From NCBI GenBank assembly GCA_964524185.1, contig CAZGCI010000025.1, positions 1 through 48,942 of the forward strand: a DNA stretch of 48,942 nucleotides, read 5' to 3'. The notes beneath the pieces were generated by a model. The model made no database searches. It was not told the origin of the DNA and was given only the letters and a program-made list of their open reading frames with translations. The translations under genes were made by a program, and so were the position numbers. Shown here one piece after another: positions 41,664 through 48,942 of this stretch. The number at the start of each line of letters is the position of its first letter. Within the stretch, counting starts at the first letter, position 1. This DNA is from Thiohalocapsa sp964524185 (GTDB taxonomy: Bacteria > Pseudomonadota > Gammaproteobacteria > Chromatiales > Chromatiaceae).

Positions 41664-42275
41664 ATGGACACGCTCAGCCCACAGGTTTTGCGCACCCAAA
41701 TCTTGCGCACGGACTTGGCCGGCATGCCGCTGGAGTGGGTGGATTACAAGGCTGCGGCCCGGCTGTACTTCCTCGGTCAGGTCGCCTACGCCTGTGGCAA
41801 CCCACTGGTGCTGCTGCGCGGCGGCATCAACGCCCAAACGCGCCGCCGCAGTAGCCTCCAAATTCACAGCATTATTGCCACCCACGGCACCCACCACGCA
41901 CTGAGCAAGCTGCGTGATGATTACGTGCCGCCGCTGTCCAACCGCACGCTGTTCCAGCGCGACGACCACCTCTGTCTGTACTGCGGCGGACGCTTCTCGG
42001 CACGTCACCTGTCCCGGGATCACGTGCGGCCCATCAGTCGTGGCGGTGCAGATGTCTGGACCAACGTCGTCACCGCCTGCGTGCGCTGCAACAACTACAA
42101 GGCAGGCCGCTCGCCGGAGGCAGCGGGTATGGAGCTGCTCGCGGTGCCCTTCACGCCGACCCACGCCGAATACATCTATCTCATGGGCCGCAACGTGCTC
42201 GCGGACCAAATGCAATTCCTGCGCGCCCATTTCCCGCGCACATCACCCCTACTGCGCCGCATGCCAAAGGTCTGA
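41664..42275 (+). CDS. HNH endonuclease family protein
   Basis: The 203-residue protein carries an HNH nuclease domain in its middle. Zinc ligands are C104 and C107 in LCLYCGGRF, with D119-H120 in SRDHVRPISRGGADVWTN, then C139 and C142 in TACVRCNNYKAGR (Asn143/Asn144, Lys146). The N-terminal half (RTDLAGMPLEWVDYKAAARL) is typical of a widespread chromosomal HNH family of unknown role. It is not an intron or phage gene by context. It diverges from priA across the DnaA-box region. Confidence 0.88.
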   Translation: MDTLSPQVLRTQILRTDLAGMPLEWVDYKAAARLYFLGQVAYACGNPLVLLRGGINAQTRRRSSLQIHSIIATHGTHHALSKLRDDYVPPLSNRTLFQRDDHLCLYCGGRFSARHLSRDHVRPISRGGADVWTNVVTACVRCNNYKAGRSPEAAGMELLAVPFTPTHAEYIYLMGRNVLADQMQFLRAHFPRTSPLLRRMPKV

Positions 42276-42367
42276 ATGACCTGGGCTGCCGCGCTGCAGC
42301 CCTCGCCTGCGGCGCGGGCTCAAGCATGTGAAGCGCGACCGCGAAGCAGATAGCCCCACGCCCCGCC

Positions 42368-43249
42368 ATGACGGACTGGTCCGATATTGCCGCCCAGATC
42401 GCCGCGGCCAGCGGTGAGCCCTTTGCGCCGAAACAGCCGCGGCAGGTGACCGGCGGCTGCATCAACAGCGCCGCCGTCCTCGCAGACGGCGACTCTCACT
42501 GGTTCGTCAAGCTCAACGACGCCACGCGGCTCGCCATGTTCGAGGCCGAGCACGACGGCCTCAACGCCCTGGCCGCCACCGGCAGCATCCGTGTGCCACG
42601 ACCCCTGTGCTGCGGCACCAGCGGCGGCCAAGCCTTCATTGCGATGGAGTATGTACCCCTGGGCGGCGGTGGCGCCGCCACGGCGGCCCGGGCTGGCGAG
42701 CAGCTCGCAGCGATGCACCGCAGCACCGCCGCCGAGCACGGCTGGCACCGGGACAACACCATTGGCGCCACCCCGCAGCCCAACGCGCCCAATGCCGACT
42801 GGGTGAGTTTCTGGTCCGAACGCCGCCTCGGCTTCCAGCTGGAGCTGGCCGAGCGCAATGGCTACGGGGGTCGCCTCACGGAACGCGGTGCTCGGCTGCG
42901 CCAGGGCGTCGGCGCCCTGCTGGATCACGCCCCGTTGCCCTCGCTGCTGCACGGTGACCTCTGGGGCGGCAACTTCAGCGGTGACGAGCAGGGCAACCCG
43001 GTGATCTTTGACCCCGCCTGCTACTACGGCGACCGCGAGGCAGACATCGCGATGACCGAGCTCTTCGGCGGTTTCGGCAGCCGATTCTATGCCGCCTATC
43101 ATGCCGCTTGGCCCGTGGAGCCGGGCTACGAGACCCGCAAGACCCTCTACAACCTCTACCACATCCTGAACCACCTGAACCTGTTCGGCGGCAGCTACGG
43201 CAGCCAGGCCGAGCGCATGATTGACCAACTGCTGGCGGCCCTAGGCTGA
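42368..43249 (+). CDS. Fructosamine/ketosamine-3-kinase family protein
   Basis: This 293-residue protein belongs to the fructosamine kinase family, which phosphorylates sugar adducts on proteins and thereby repairs glycation. Visible motifs: the catalytic loop HGDLWGGNF, the metal-binding region FDPACYYGDREADIAMTELF, N-terminal GGCINSAAVL, the ATP-contact FVKLN, and IAMEYVPLGGG. The C-terminal NLYHILNHLNLFGGSYGSQA is characteristic. The substrate is inferred only from the family. It lies between the HNH gene and a SixA-type phosphatase on the same strand. Confidence 0.93.
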   Translation: MTDWSDIAAQIAAASGEPFAPKQPRQVTGGCINSAAVLADGDSHWFVKLNDATRLAMFEAEHDGLNALAATGSIRVPRPLCCGTSGGQAFIAMEYVPLGGGGAATAARAGEQLAAMHRSTAAEHGWHRDNTIGATPQPNAPNADWVSFWSERRLGFQLELAERNGYGGRLTERGARLRQGVGALLDHAPLPSLLHGDLWGGNFSGDEQGNPVIFDPACYYGDREADIAMTELFGGFGSRFYAAYHAAWPVEPGYETRKTLYNLYHILNHLNLFGGSYGSQAERMIDQLLAALG

Positions 43250-43418
43250 CTGCGCTGCCTGCTTAGCGCAGGCGACCCGGCCGAAAAGGGTGGCGGCGAT
43301 GGGGTGGCAGCTACCCGAAAAGTTACGGTTATGTTAAAAGATGGGAGCCACGGCGCTTGCCGTCTCCAGACGTCGTTGTGGCTGCCGCCCCCCCGGATCC
43401 CCTTGACCTCTCCTCTGC

Positions 43419-43931
43419 ATGCCACGCGAATTGCTGCTTCTGCGCCATGCCAAATCCGATTGGGACAGTGGTGCCGCGTTGGATTTCGAGCGGCCGCTGT
43501 CCAAGCGGGGCAAGAAGGATGCGCCGCGCGTGGGCGAATGGCTCTATCGTGAGGGCCTCATCCCACACCTCATTGTGAGTTCCCCTGCCCAACGGGCACG
43601 GGAGACAACGCTCAGGGTGTGCAAATGCCTGGACGTGTCCAAGAAAGACGTCGTCTGGGATGCCGACCTCTACGAGGCCGAGCTTCCCGCCCTGCTGAAT
43701 GTGCTTGGCCACCTTTCCGCGCATGCGGGCTTGGTGTTACTGGTGGGGCACAACCCCGGCCTGGAAGCGCTGCTGTGCCACCTCGCTGCCGGCGATATCG
43801 ATGAGCCGCCAGACGGCAAGCTCCTCCCCACGGCTGCCGTGGCCCGGTTGGAGATGCCAGACGACTGGTCAGTGCTAGAGCCTGGCTCGGCCGGGCTCGT
43901 GGGCATCGTCCGCCCGAAACAGCTCAAGTAG
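43419..43931 (+). CDS. sixA: SixA-type histidine phosphatase
   Basis: A 170-residue phosphoglycerate-mutase-like phosphatase. The catalytic histidine H10 lies in LLLRHAKSDWD, with RPLSKRGKKDAPRVGEWL, SSPAQRARETT, and the second histidine motif LLVGHNPGLEALLCHLA. This matches SixA, which dephosphorylates the histidine of phosphotransfer proteins, though substrates in this clade are uncertain. It is 169 bases downstream of the fructosamine kinase-family gene on the same strand. Confidence 0.9.
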   Translation: MPRELLLLRHAKSDWDSGAALDFERPLSKRGKKDAPRVGEWLYREGLIPHLIVSSPAQRARETTLRVCKCLDVSKKDVVWDADLYEAELPALLNVLGHLSAHAGLVLLVGHNPGLEALLCHLAAGDIDEPPDGKLLPTAAVARLEMPDDWSVLEPGSAGLVGIVRPKQLK

Positions 43932-44019
43932 GCCCTCGGGGCCGCTGACCGCCCTCGTAACCCTGCCGGCGCAGGACCAGCACTGGTGACATCCCGCTAG
44001 CGGACAACAGCGGGCGCCA

Positions 44020-44442
44020 TCAGCCGCCTTCTGCGCCGGCGGATTGCGCATGCAGATACTCCACGGCGGTGACCATGTAATCCGCCGCCCGTTTGATCTG
44101 CGTATCGGATAGGCGATCATTACCGGCACGTGGGGGCATCTTGTATTTCCCATCGTCGCCCCGGATGCCAAGCAGCGGCCCCTTGTACAAGGCATCCATG
44201 CCCTTGGCGATGCGCGGTTGCCAATTGCGGTAGTCGGTCACCGCCGGCGCGCCGGCGACGCCCAGCAGGTGGCAGGCGCGACAAGTCCCCATCCACACAG
44301 CACGACCCTCGGCGAGGATCGGGTCCTCAAAACGCGGCATCTCCAAATCGGCGGTAGCATCGTCCTGGGGGCCACAGCCGGTGAGTGCGGGCAGCAATAG
44401 GACGATGCAGGCGAGGCGCGTCGGGCGATGATGGTGCAACAT
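44020..44442 (-). CDS. Lipoprotein c-type cytochrome
   Basis: The 140-residue protein has a lipoprotein signal with lipobox LTGC (Cys23). One haem c site C54-R-A-C57-H58 lies in MGTCRACHLLG, and the distal ligand Met102 in YKMPPRAG. This single-haem arrangement fits a cytochrome c5-like or class I electron carrier anchored to a membrane. Its redox partner is unknown. It is divergent from the PCu(A)C gene (297 bases between the starts). Confidence 0.9.
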   Translation of the reverse strand: MLHHHRPTRLACIVLLLPALTGCGPQDDATADLEMPRFEDPILAEGRAVWMGTCRACHLLGVAGAPAVTDYRNWQPRIAKGMDALYKGPLLGIRGDDGKYKMPPRAGNDRLSDTQIKRAADYMVTAVEYLHAQSAGAEGG

Positions 44443-44739
44443 GGTCTCGGAGAGGCGGCGGGTCGGTGGTGTGCGAATCGATCAAGCGTCAGTGCGTTGC
44501 GGCCGCAACGCAGGAGTCAGAATTCGGAAGGCGCGCGGTGCTGCGCTAGACTGCTCGGCATCCGAGGACCCCATGACCCTTGGTCGCGGCCTGCCAGTAA
44601 GCCGCTAAGCATGACACATCCGGCTCGATGCGGTTCCCACTGCGGCTTGTGCCCTCATCGGCGCGGCATCGCCGGGCGGCGCTGACCGCCAGCGGGCCCC
44701 CTGGGCGCTGCCCCATCCCACCATCATCGGAGTCTCCCA
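44443..44739. other. Divergent intergenic region, cytochrome c/PCu(A)C
   Basis: A 297-base gap containing CTAGACTGCTCGGC near 44547-44560, a sequence recurring upstream of other genes (for example around 11894 and, as CTAGACTCCTGAG, near 225). The TAGACT may serve as a -10 element. Nothing else was recognised. Confidence 0.35.
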
Positions 44740-45198
44740 ATGAAGTCGCTGCGTTTTCTTGCCCTGACCGCCGCCCTCGCTGCGCCGGTCCTGCAGGCCG
44801 CCGGCATCGATGCTGACGAGCCTTACGCCCGCGCCGTGCCCCCCGGACAGCCCAACAGTGCCGTGTTCATGGTGCTCACCAATACCGGCGACAGCCCGCG
44901 GGCCTTGGTGGGCGCCGAGAGCGACGCCGCGGAAACGGTGGAGCTGCATACCCACACCATGGCCGACGGCATGATGCAGATGCGCCGTATCGAGCGCATC
45001 GAGCTGCCTGCAGGCGAGCCCGTCAGCTTGCAGCCCGGCAGGCTGCACGTGATGCTGATTGGTCTGACGGAGCAGCTCGAACCCGGGATTGAGGTGGCGC
45101 TGACCCTGGAGTTCGACGATGGCACCCGCCTGCCCATCACAGCACCGGTGCGCAAGATCGCCGTCGGAGGCATGGGCGGTGGCCATGGCGAGCACTAG
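44740..45198 (+). CDS. PCu(A)C periplasmic copper chaperone
   Basis: A 152-residue exported protein with a signal peptide (LALTAALAAPVLQAAG) and the PCu(A)C copper-binding pattern H-x10-M-x21-H-x-M: H70, M81, H103 and M105. Family members carry Cu(I) to the CuA centre of cytochrome c oxidase. The C-terminus is glycine/histidine-rich (GGMGGGHGEH), possibly adding a metal site. No oxidase genes are nearby. It is followed 53 bases later by a DUF1028 protein on the same strand. Confidence 0.92.
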   Translation: MKSLRFLALTAALAAPVLQAAGIDADEPYARAVPPGQPNSAVFMVLTNTGDSPRALVGAESDAAETVELHTHTMADGMMQMRRIERIELPAGEPVSLQPGRLHVMLIGLTEQLEPGIEVALTLEFDDGTRLPITAPVRKIAVGGMGGGHGEH

Positions 45199-45251
45199 AT
45201 TGCTCGACGGCAACGAGTGATTGCATTGACAACCGAGGACGCGCCGTCGGT

Positions 45252-46124
45252 ATGACCTATAGCATCATCGGTCGTGACCCAGCTGCCGGAGAGATCGGCG
45301 CGGCGGTGCAGTCCAAATTCCCCGGCGCTGGCTCCATCGCGTTGCACGGAGCAGCTGGCGTCGGCTGTATCACCACCCAGGCCTTCGCCAACCCCCGCCA
45401 CGGCGATGACGGGCTTGCACTGCTGCGTGCGGGGCACGCGGCCGCGGCGGTGCTTGCGCGCCTGCTGCAACAGGACTCGGCAGACGACGAAAGGCAGTTG
45501 GCCGTCCTCGGCAGCACGGGCCCGGCCGCCGTGCATACCGGTGCCGCGGTTCGCAGCTGGGATGGCTTCGCCGGCGGCGCGGAGCGCGAACATGCCGCAG
45601 CCAGCGGTAACACCTTGGCTGGCCCGACGGTGGTGACGGCCATGCTGGATACCTTCGAGGCCGCTGGCGGTGCGCTCGCCGAACGGCTCATCGCCGCTCT
45701 TGCTGCTGGCCGCGACGCGGGTGGCGAGCTGCGCGGGCAGCAATCTGCTGCTATCTTGGTGGTGAAGCCCGGCGGCGGCTACGGCGGCTACAGCGGCCGC
45801 CACGTGGACATCTCGGTGTACGACCATCCCGAGCCCATCGATGAGCTGGCCCGCTGCTATCGGCTGCACCGGCTGTCCTATTTTCCGAGTGAGCCGGACC
45901 AGCTCACGCCCATCGACGCGGCGTTGGCTCGGGAGCTCAAGGCCATCATGGGCCGCGCCGGCTTCCGTGACCTTCCGGCAAGCCCTGGGTGGGGCGACGC
46001 GGAGATTGCCCTCCTGAGGCGCTTCATGGGGGTCGAGAACTACGACAACCGGCTGCGTGATGACGCCTTCATCGACCTCGAGGTATTGGCCGATCTGCGC
46101 CGGCGCTACCGCCCGTCCTCCTGA
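45252..46124 (+). CDS. DUF1028 family protein (possible Ntn-hydrolase)
   Basis: The 290-residue protein starts with the characteristic TYSIIGRDPAAGEIGAAVQS followed by KFPGAGS and GVGCITTQAFANP. Also visible are GNTLAGPTVVTAMLDTFEA and GGYSGRHVDISVYDH. The family has an Ntn-hydrolase-like fold; the reaction is not established. The C-terminal part (from about 215) resembles a putative peptidoglycan-binding segment seen in some members. It is probably co-transcribed with the copper chaperone gene, but the link is unclear. Confidence 0.9.
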   Translation: MTYSIIGRDPAAGEIGAAVQSKFPGAGSIALHGAAGVGCITTQAFANPRHGDDGLALLRAGHAAAAVLARLLQQDSADDERQLAVLGSTGPAAVHTGAAVRSWDGFAGGAEREHAAASGNTLAGPTVVTAMLDTFEAAGGALAERLIAALAAGRDAGGELRGQQSAAILVVKPGGGYGGYSGRHVDISVYDHPEPIDELARCYRLHRLSYFPSEPDQLTPIDAALARELKAIMGRAGFRDLPASPGWGDAEIALLRRFMGVENYDNRLRDDAFIDLEVLADLRRRYRPSS

Positions 46125-46157
46125 GACGGCGCGCAGGGATGCGCCTTGGGTCGAGTT

Positions 46158-47363
46158 TTACACCGTTGCCGGCCGCTTTGGCCGGCTCAACAAGAGCCCG
46201 GCCAGCGCCAGCGGCTGCAGAAGCTGTGTGGGCGGGGCGGCACCGAAGCACACCGCAACGAGCCGATCGACCAAGGCCTGCCCGGCGTCACCGCGGCCGA
46301 AGAGCCGGTCGAAGACCCAGGGGTTGGCGCCCCAGCGCTGGGCCGTGACCATGGTCTGGAAGAGCGGCCGGAAGCGCGTGTTCAACGCGCGCCGGTAGGG
46401 CGCCAACGCCTGCGTGGTCAGCGGACGGCCCGGCGGTACCTGCGCACGCGCGGCGAGCACGGCCGCTGCCGCCAGCTCCGCGGACTCCAGCGCGTAGTCG
46501 ATGCCCTCGCCGGTGAAGGGGTTCACCAGTCCCGCCGCCTCGCCGACCGCGAGCACTCCGGGTGCGACCTTGGGTGCGGTGAGGAAGTCACACCGGATGG
46601 GATAGCCGACGATCTGGTCACGGTGCTGTGCCCCCGTGGTGAGCATTGAGAGCATCGGGTGTGCCTGCAGCAGCTCGGACAGTCGGCCGGCCGCGCTGAT
46701 GGCCGCCTTGCCGCTATACCAGTAGCCCAGATTTGCGCTGTCCTGCCCCGTGGGAAACAGCCAGGCGTACCCCGGCAATGGCAGTCGATCCAGAAAGATG
46801 CGCAGGTCCGGTCCGCAGGGCGGCAAGCCGCTCACGTAGGCGCGGGCGGCGAGGGTATGCACGGCTCCGCTGGGTGCAAGCGGCGTGCGCTTGATGAGCG
46901 ACAGCGCCGCACCGGTGGCGATGACCACCAGCCGCGCGGGCACCTCCTCGCCGTTGAGCCTGACGCCGCCCCCGGGCAGCAGCTCCCGGACGTGGCCGAG
47001 CCGGAAGTCTGCCCCCGCCGCGAGGGCATGCTGCTGCAACACGTGGTCGAAGCGCAGGCGCGGCAGCACCAGGGTGCGATCCGGGAGACCGCCGTCGCCG
47101 GTGATGGCGGCGGTGGCCTCGGCACCGCCAGGCGCCCGGAAGCGGATGCGCGGCGCCGCGTGAGCGGCGGCGGCCACGCGGTGCAAGAGCCCCAGCCGGT
47201 CTAGGTAGTGCTGTGCACGCGGGCTCAGGCAGTCACCGCAGACCTTGTCCCTGGGGAAGTCTGACTTGTCCACCAGCAGCGTCCGCACGTCCGCGCGGGC
47301 CAGATGCGAGGCGAGGGCGCTGCCGGCCGGGCCGGCGCCGACGATGATGACCTCATACTGCAT
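46158..47363 (-). CDS. Geranylgeranyl reductase-family FAD oxidoreductase
   Basis: The 401-residue flavoprotein opens with the dinucleotide-binding motif IIVGAGPAGSALASHLARAD (6-25) and contains DKVCGDCLSP, LVLPRLRFDHVL and GVLAVGEAAGLVNPFTGEGI, which together match the geranylgeranyl reductase family (BchP/ChlP, archaeal lipid reductases). Such enzymes saturate isoprenoid chains. The substrate is unknown here; no bacteriochlorophyll genes are visible. It is transcribed downstream of the CrtC-like gene with 94 bases between them. Confidence 0.88.
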   Translation of the reverse strand: MQYEVIIVGAGPAGSALASHLARADVRTLLVDKSDFPRDKVCGDCLSPRAQHYLDRLGLLHRVAAAAHAAPRIRFRAPGGAEATAAITGDGGLPDRTLVLPRLRFDHVLQQHALAAGADFRLGHVRELLPGGGVRLNGEEVPARLVVIATGAALSLIKRTPLAPSGAVHTLAARAYVSGLPPCGPDLRIFLDRLPLPGYAWLFPTGQDSANLGYWYSGKAAISAAGRLSELLQAHPMLSMLTTGAQHRDQIVGYPIRCDFLTAPKVAPGVLAVGEAAGLVNPFTGEGIDYALESAELAAAAVLAARAQVPPGRPLTTQALAPYRRALNTRFRPLFQTMVTAQRWGANPWVFDRLFGRGDAGQALVDRLVAVCFGAAPPTQLLQPLALAGLLLSRPKRPATV

Positions 47364-47402
47364 GGGTGCGTGCTCAGGTCGCTATCGATTAGGGGCGCAT
47401 TA

Positions 47403-47470
47403 CCGGGCGCCTAGCTGGGGGCCTGACTGGGACCTAACTGGGCGCCTAACCGGGCGCCTAACTGGGCCTA
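47403..47470. repeat. Imperfect 11-12 bp tandem repeats
   Basis: About six units of a GGGCGCCTAACT-type sequence follow each other: GGGCGCCTAGCT, GGGGGCCTGACT, GGGACCTAACT, GGGCGCCTAACC, GGGCGCCTAACT and a partial GGGCCTA. They span the gap between the two minus-strand genes and the 3' end of the CrtC-like gene, whose TAG stop codon (47458-47460) lies inside a unit. Confidence 0.85.
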
Positions 47471-48723
47471 TGGCGGGGCGCGCGGGGACGGAAGTGCGCG
47501 AGCTCCCCACCGCAAGGCTGGCCTTGTGCCGACGCCAAGACGCCGCCGTGCCGATCCGTCAGCGTCCAGTCGGCCACGCCGATCTCTTCGCTAATGAAGA
47601 AGTGCCGCACCGCGAGCTTGTCCCGACGCAGCAAGGGCAGGCGGTGCAGCACCCGATTGGTGAGCGTAAGCCGGTAGCCGTCCGCGGCTGCATCGATGTG
47701 CCGAGTCAGCGGCCGTTGCGCGCCGAGCACTGGGTCGGCGACGCGGCCTTCCCAAGACAAGTGCAGTGCATCCGCGTCGAACCGATGCGTGTGCAGCGCG
47801 CCTGCCGTCTGCCAGCAGACGTCCAGATAGCGCAGGTCGCGACTGCCGCGATAGGTCTGCAGAACAACCGACTGGGTGCGGGTCACGTCGGGTACGAAGA
47901 GAAAATCCCAACCATGCAGCGGCAGGGGACGGACGCCCCAGCTGTGCTCGTAATAGCCCGCTGCCGCCTGCCAGGACCACTGCGCCTGGCCGGCGGCGAC
48001 GCGCTCGCGCAGCGCCGGCGTCGCGTAGCTGGGCGCACGACCTGGCGCGTCGGCCAGCGGGGCCAGCAGCTTCTTGCCGAGGGTGAGGGTGCCGTCGGTG
48101 GCCGCCACCGGCGATGGGCAATCCACGGTCCAGTGGGCGCCGAGCCAACCGCTGCCGAGCAGTCCCGGGAAGTCCGCCCCGCGGGTGGCCGGCAGGGCGG
48201 CGCCGGGGAGTCCGGTGTGAGAGAGTCGCAGGGACAGGCCGGCGCCGGCCTCGATCTCGATGTCGGCGGCAGCTGCGCCGTCATGCCGGACGGCAATGCA
48301 GCAGTGGGCATCGCCTGCGGTCACGGCACCCGGACTGGTGGCGTCGAAGGTGCAGACCTCGGCTGGGAAGAGGTGCATCCAGCACAGCTCCGCCGGCAGT
48401 GGCGCAAAGAGTGGTGTCTGAGCGGCGGTCGCTGCACTGTCCGGCAGCCTGGGGCGGTCTAGCACGCCCGCCACAATCAGCAGCAGACCGCCCTCGGCCA
48501 CGGCGCCAAAGCGGTGCTCCGGGTTCACCAGCGCCAGGCCGACGATGCCGTGAAAGGCGTCCGCCAGCACCGCGTAATAGCGCCACTCCACAAAGCTCGC
48601 GGCGCGCAGCGCGCGTCGCAGCGGGGTGCGTCGCCCGGCGGCCGCTAGCATGGGCGCCGCCTGGGGCCACAACCAGGCGGCGGGGTCGCGATCGGCGAGG
48701 CTAGTGGCAGCAAACATCGACAT
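47458..48723 (-). CDS. CrtC/AttH lipocalin-like protein (possible carotenoid or isoprenoid hydratase)
   Basis: The 421-residue protein resembles the CrtC/AttH/tocopherol-cyclase-like lipocalin group. It has FVEWRYYAVLADAFHGIVGL near the N-terminus and YYEHSWGVRPLPLHGWDFLF in the second half, where CrtC proteins have an EWW-type start and a Y-x-x-x-WG region. Other blocks are LCWMHLFPAEVCTFDATSPG and LPLLRRDKLAVRHFFISEEI. No clear signal peptide or membrane segment is seen. Carotenoid hydratase function is inference; the resemblance is moderate. The last codons and stop lie in tandem repeats, so the C-terminus may be recently altered. The neighbouring geranylgeranyl reductase-like gene suggests isoprenoid metabolism. 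Confidence 0.6.
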   Translation of the reverse strand: MSMFAATSLADRDPAAWLWPQAAPMLAAAGRRTPLRRALRAASFVEWRYYAVLADAFHGIVGLALVNPEHRFGAVAEGGLLLIVAGVLDRPRLPDSAATAAQTPLFAPLPAELCWMHLFPAEVCTFDATSPGAVTAGDAHCCIAVRHDGAAAADIEIEAGAGLSLRLSHTGLPGAALPATRGADFPGLLGSGWLGAHWTVDCPSPVAATDGTLTLGKKLLAPLADAPGRAPSYATPALRERVAAGQAQWSWQAAAGYYEHSWGVRPLPLHGWDFLFVPDVTRTQSVVLQTYRGSRDLRYLDVCWQTAGALHTHRFDADALHLSWEGRVADPVLGAQRPLTRHIDAAADGYRLTLTNRVLHRLPLLRRDKLAVRHFFISEEIGVADWTLTDRHGGVLASAQGQPCGGELAHFRPRAPRHRPS

Positions 48724-48942
48724 CTTTGTGGACTGGGGACATCGTTTGAGGTGAGGCCGACGCCGGGGCAGGATTCAGCGCGCGTGCCACGCGGCCCCGC
48801 TGTACGTCTTGAGCGGGCGCTGCCGGCCGCCGTAGGGTGCGCGACCGCCAGGTTGCGCACCGTTCCCGCCGGCGCCCGCAGGGCCGTCGGTGCGCACGCT
48901 GCGCGCGCACACCCTTGTATCTTTAACGCGTTGGGGTTAGCT

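Noticed and set aside
47245..48462. Plus-strand frame of about 405 codons opposite the reductase and CrtC-like genes
   Set aside because: It crosses two genes and the tandem repeat, and shows no recognisable domain, unlike the minus-strand proteins.
1..48942. CRISPR array
   Set aside because: No regularly spaced repeats of 23-40 bases; the tandem repeats found have units of 7-13 bases without spacers.

Overview
The window is GC-rich, densely packed chromosomal DNA from a gammaproteobacterium. The evidence is gene order: nadB diverges from rpoE-rseA-rseB-rseC-degP/mucD, followed by lepA-lepB-rnc-era-recO-pdxJ; there are also sdhCDAB-sdhE, a cold-shock gene divergent from clpS-clpA with infA next to clpA, and argS with a SPOR-domain gene. 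This is the arrangement of Pseudomonas/Chromatiales-type genomes. I cannot name the genus. A carotenoid-hydratase-like gene and a geranylgeranyl-reductase-like gene at the right end fit, but do not prove, an Ectothiorhodospiraceae/Chromatiales-like source.

Region by region. 1-400: the N-terminus of an IS630-type transposase cut by the window edge, plus one copy of a ~120-bp repeat. 400-5400: NAD biosynthesis (nadB) facing the sigma-E envelope-stress operon. 5800-13700: periplasmic protease, translation factor LepA, signal peptidase, RNase III, Era, RecO and PdxJ, several with overlapping or closely spaced ends. 14000-18150: phosphoglycerate mutase, a possible small membrane protein, a GlgC homologue that has lost key catalytic positions, and a MagIII-like DNA glycosylase. 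A second copy of the ~120-bp repeat follows, in opposite orientation to the first. 18640-23900: succinate dehydrogenase with its flavinylation factor, then tatD and tcdA. 24150-27650: an unlinked dihydrolipoamide-dehydrogenase-type enzyme, rluE and icd. 27700-31500: cold-shock protein, ClpS/ClpA and IF-1. 31770-35570: sanA, an M61 peptidase and birA. 35600-41230 (all minus strand): a lipoprotein of unknown function, an FtsN-like SPOR protein, argS and priA. 41230-46120: a regulatory stretch with two DnaA boxes, an HNH nuclease, a fructosamine-kinase-family protein, SixA-type phosphatase, a lipoprotein cytochrome c, a PCu(A)C copper chaperone and a DUF1028 protein. 46150-48720 (minus): a CrtC/AttH-like protein and a geranylgeranyl-reductase-family flavoprotein, separated by a short tandem repeat. 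The last ~220 bases show no gene I can support.

Most genes are housekeeping and form recognisable operons: sigma-E regulation and periplasmic quality control, TCA-cycle steps (sdh, icd), and protein turnover. The unusual material is the degenerate GlgC, the MagIII-like glycosylase without the lyase lysine, the CrtC-like/reductase pair, the repeat pair around an 18-kb core block, a set of GGCC-rich intergenic hairpins (one inside the sdh operon), several small tandem repeats, and the DnaA-box region upstream of priA. I found no CRISPR array, rRNA or tRNA.
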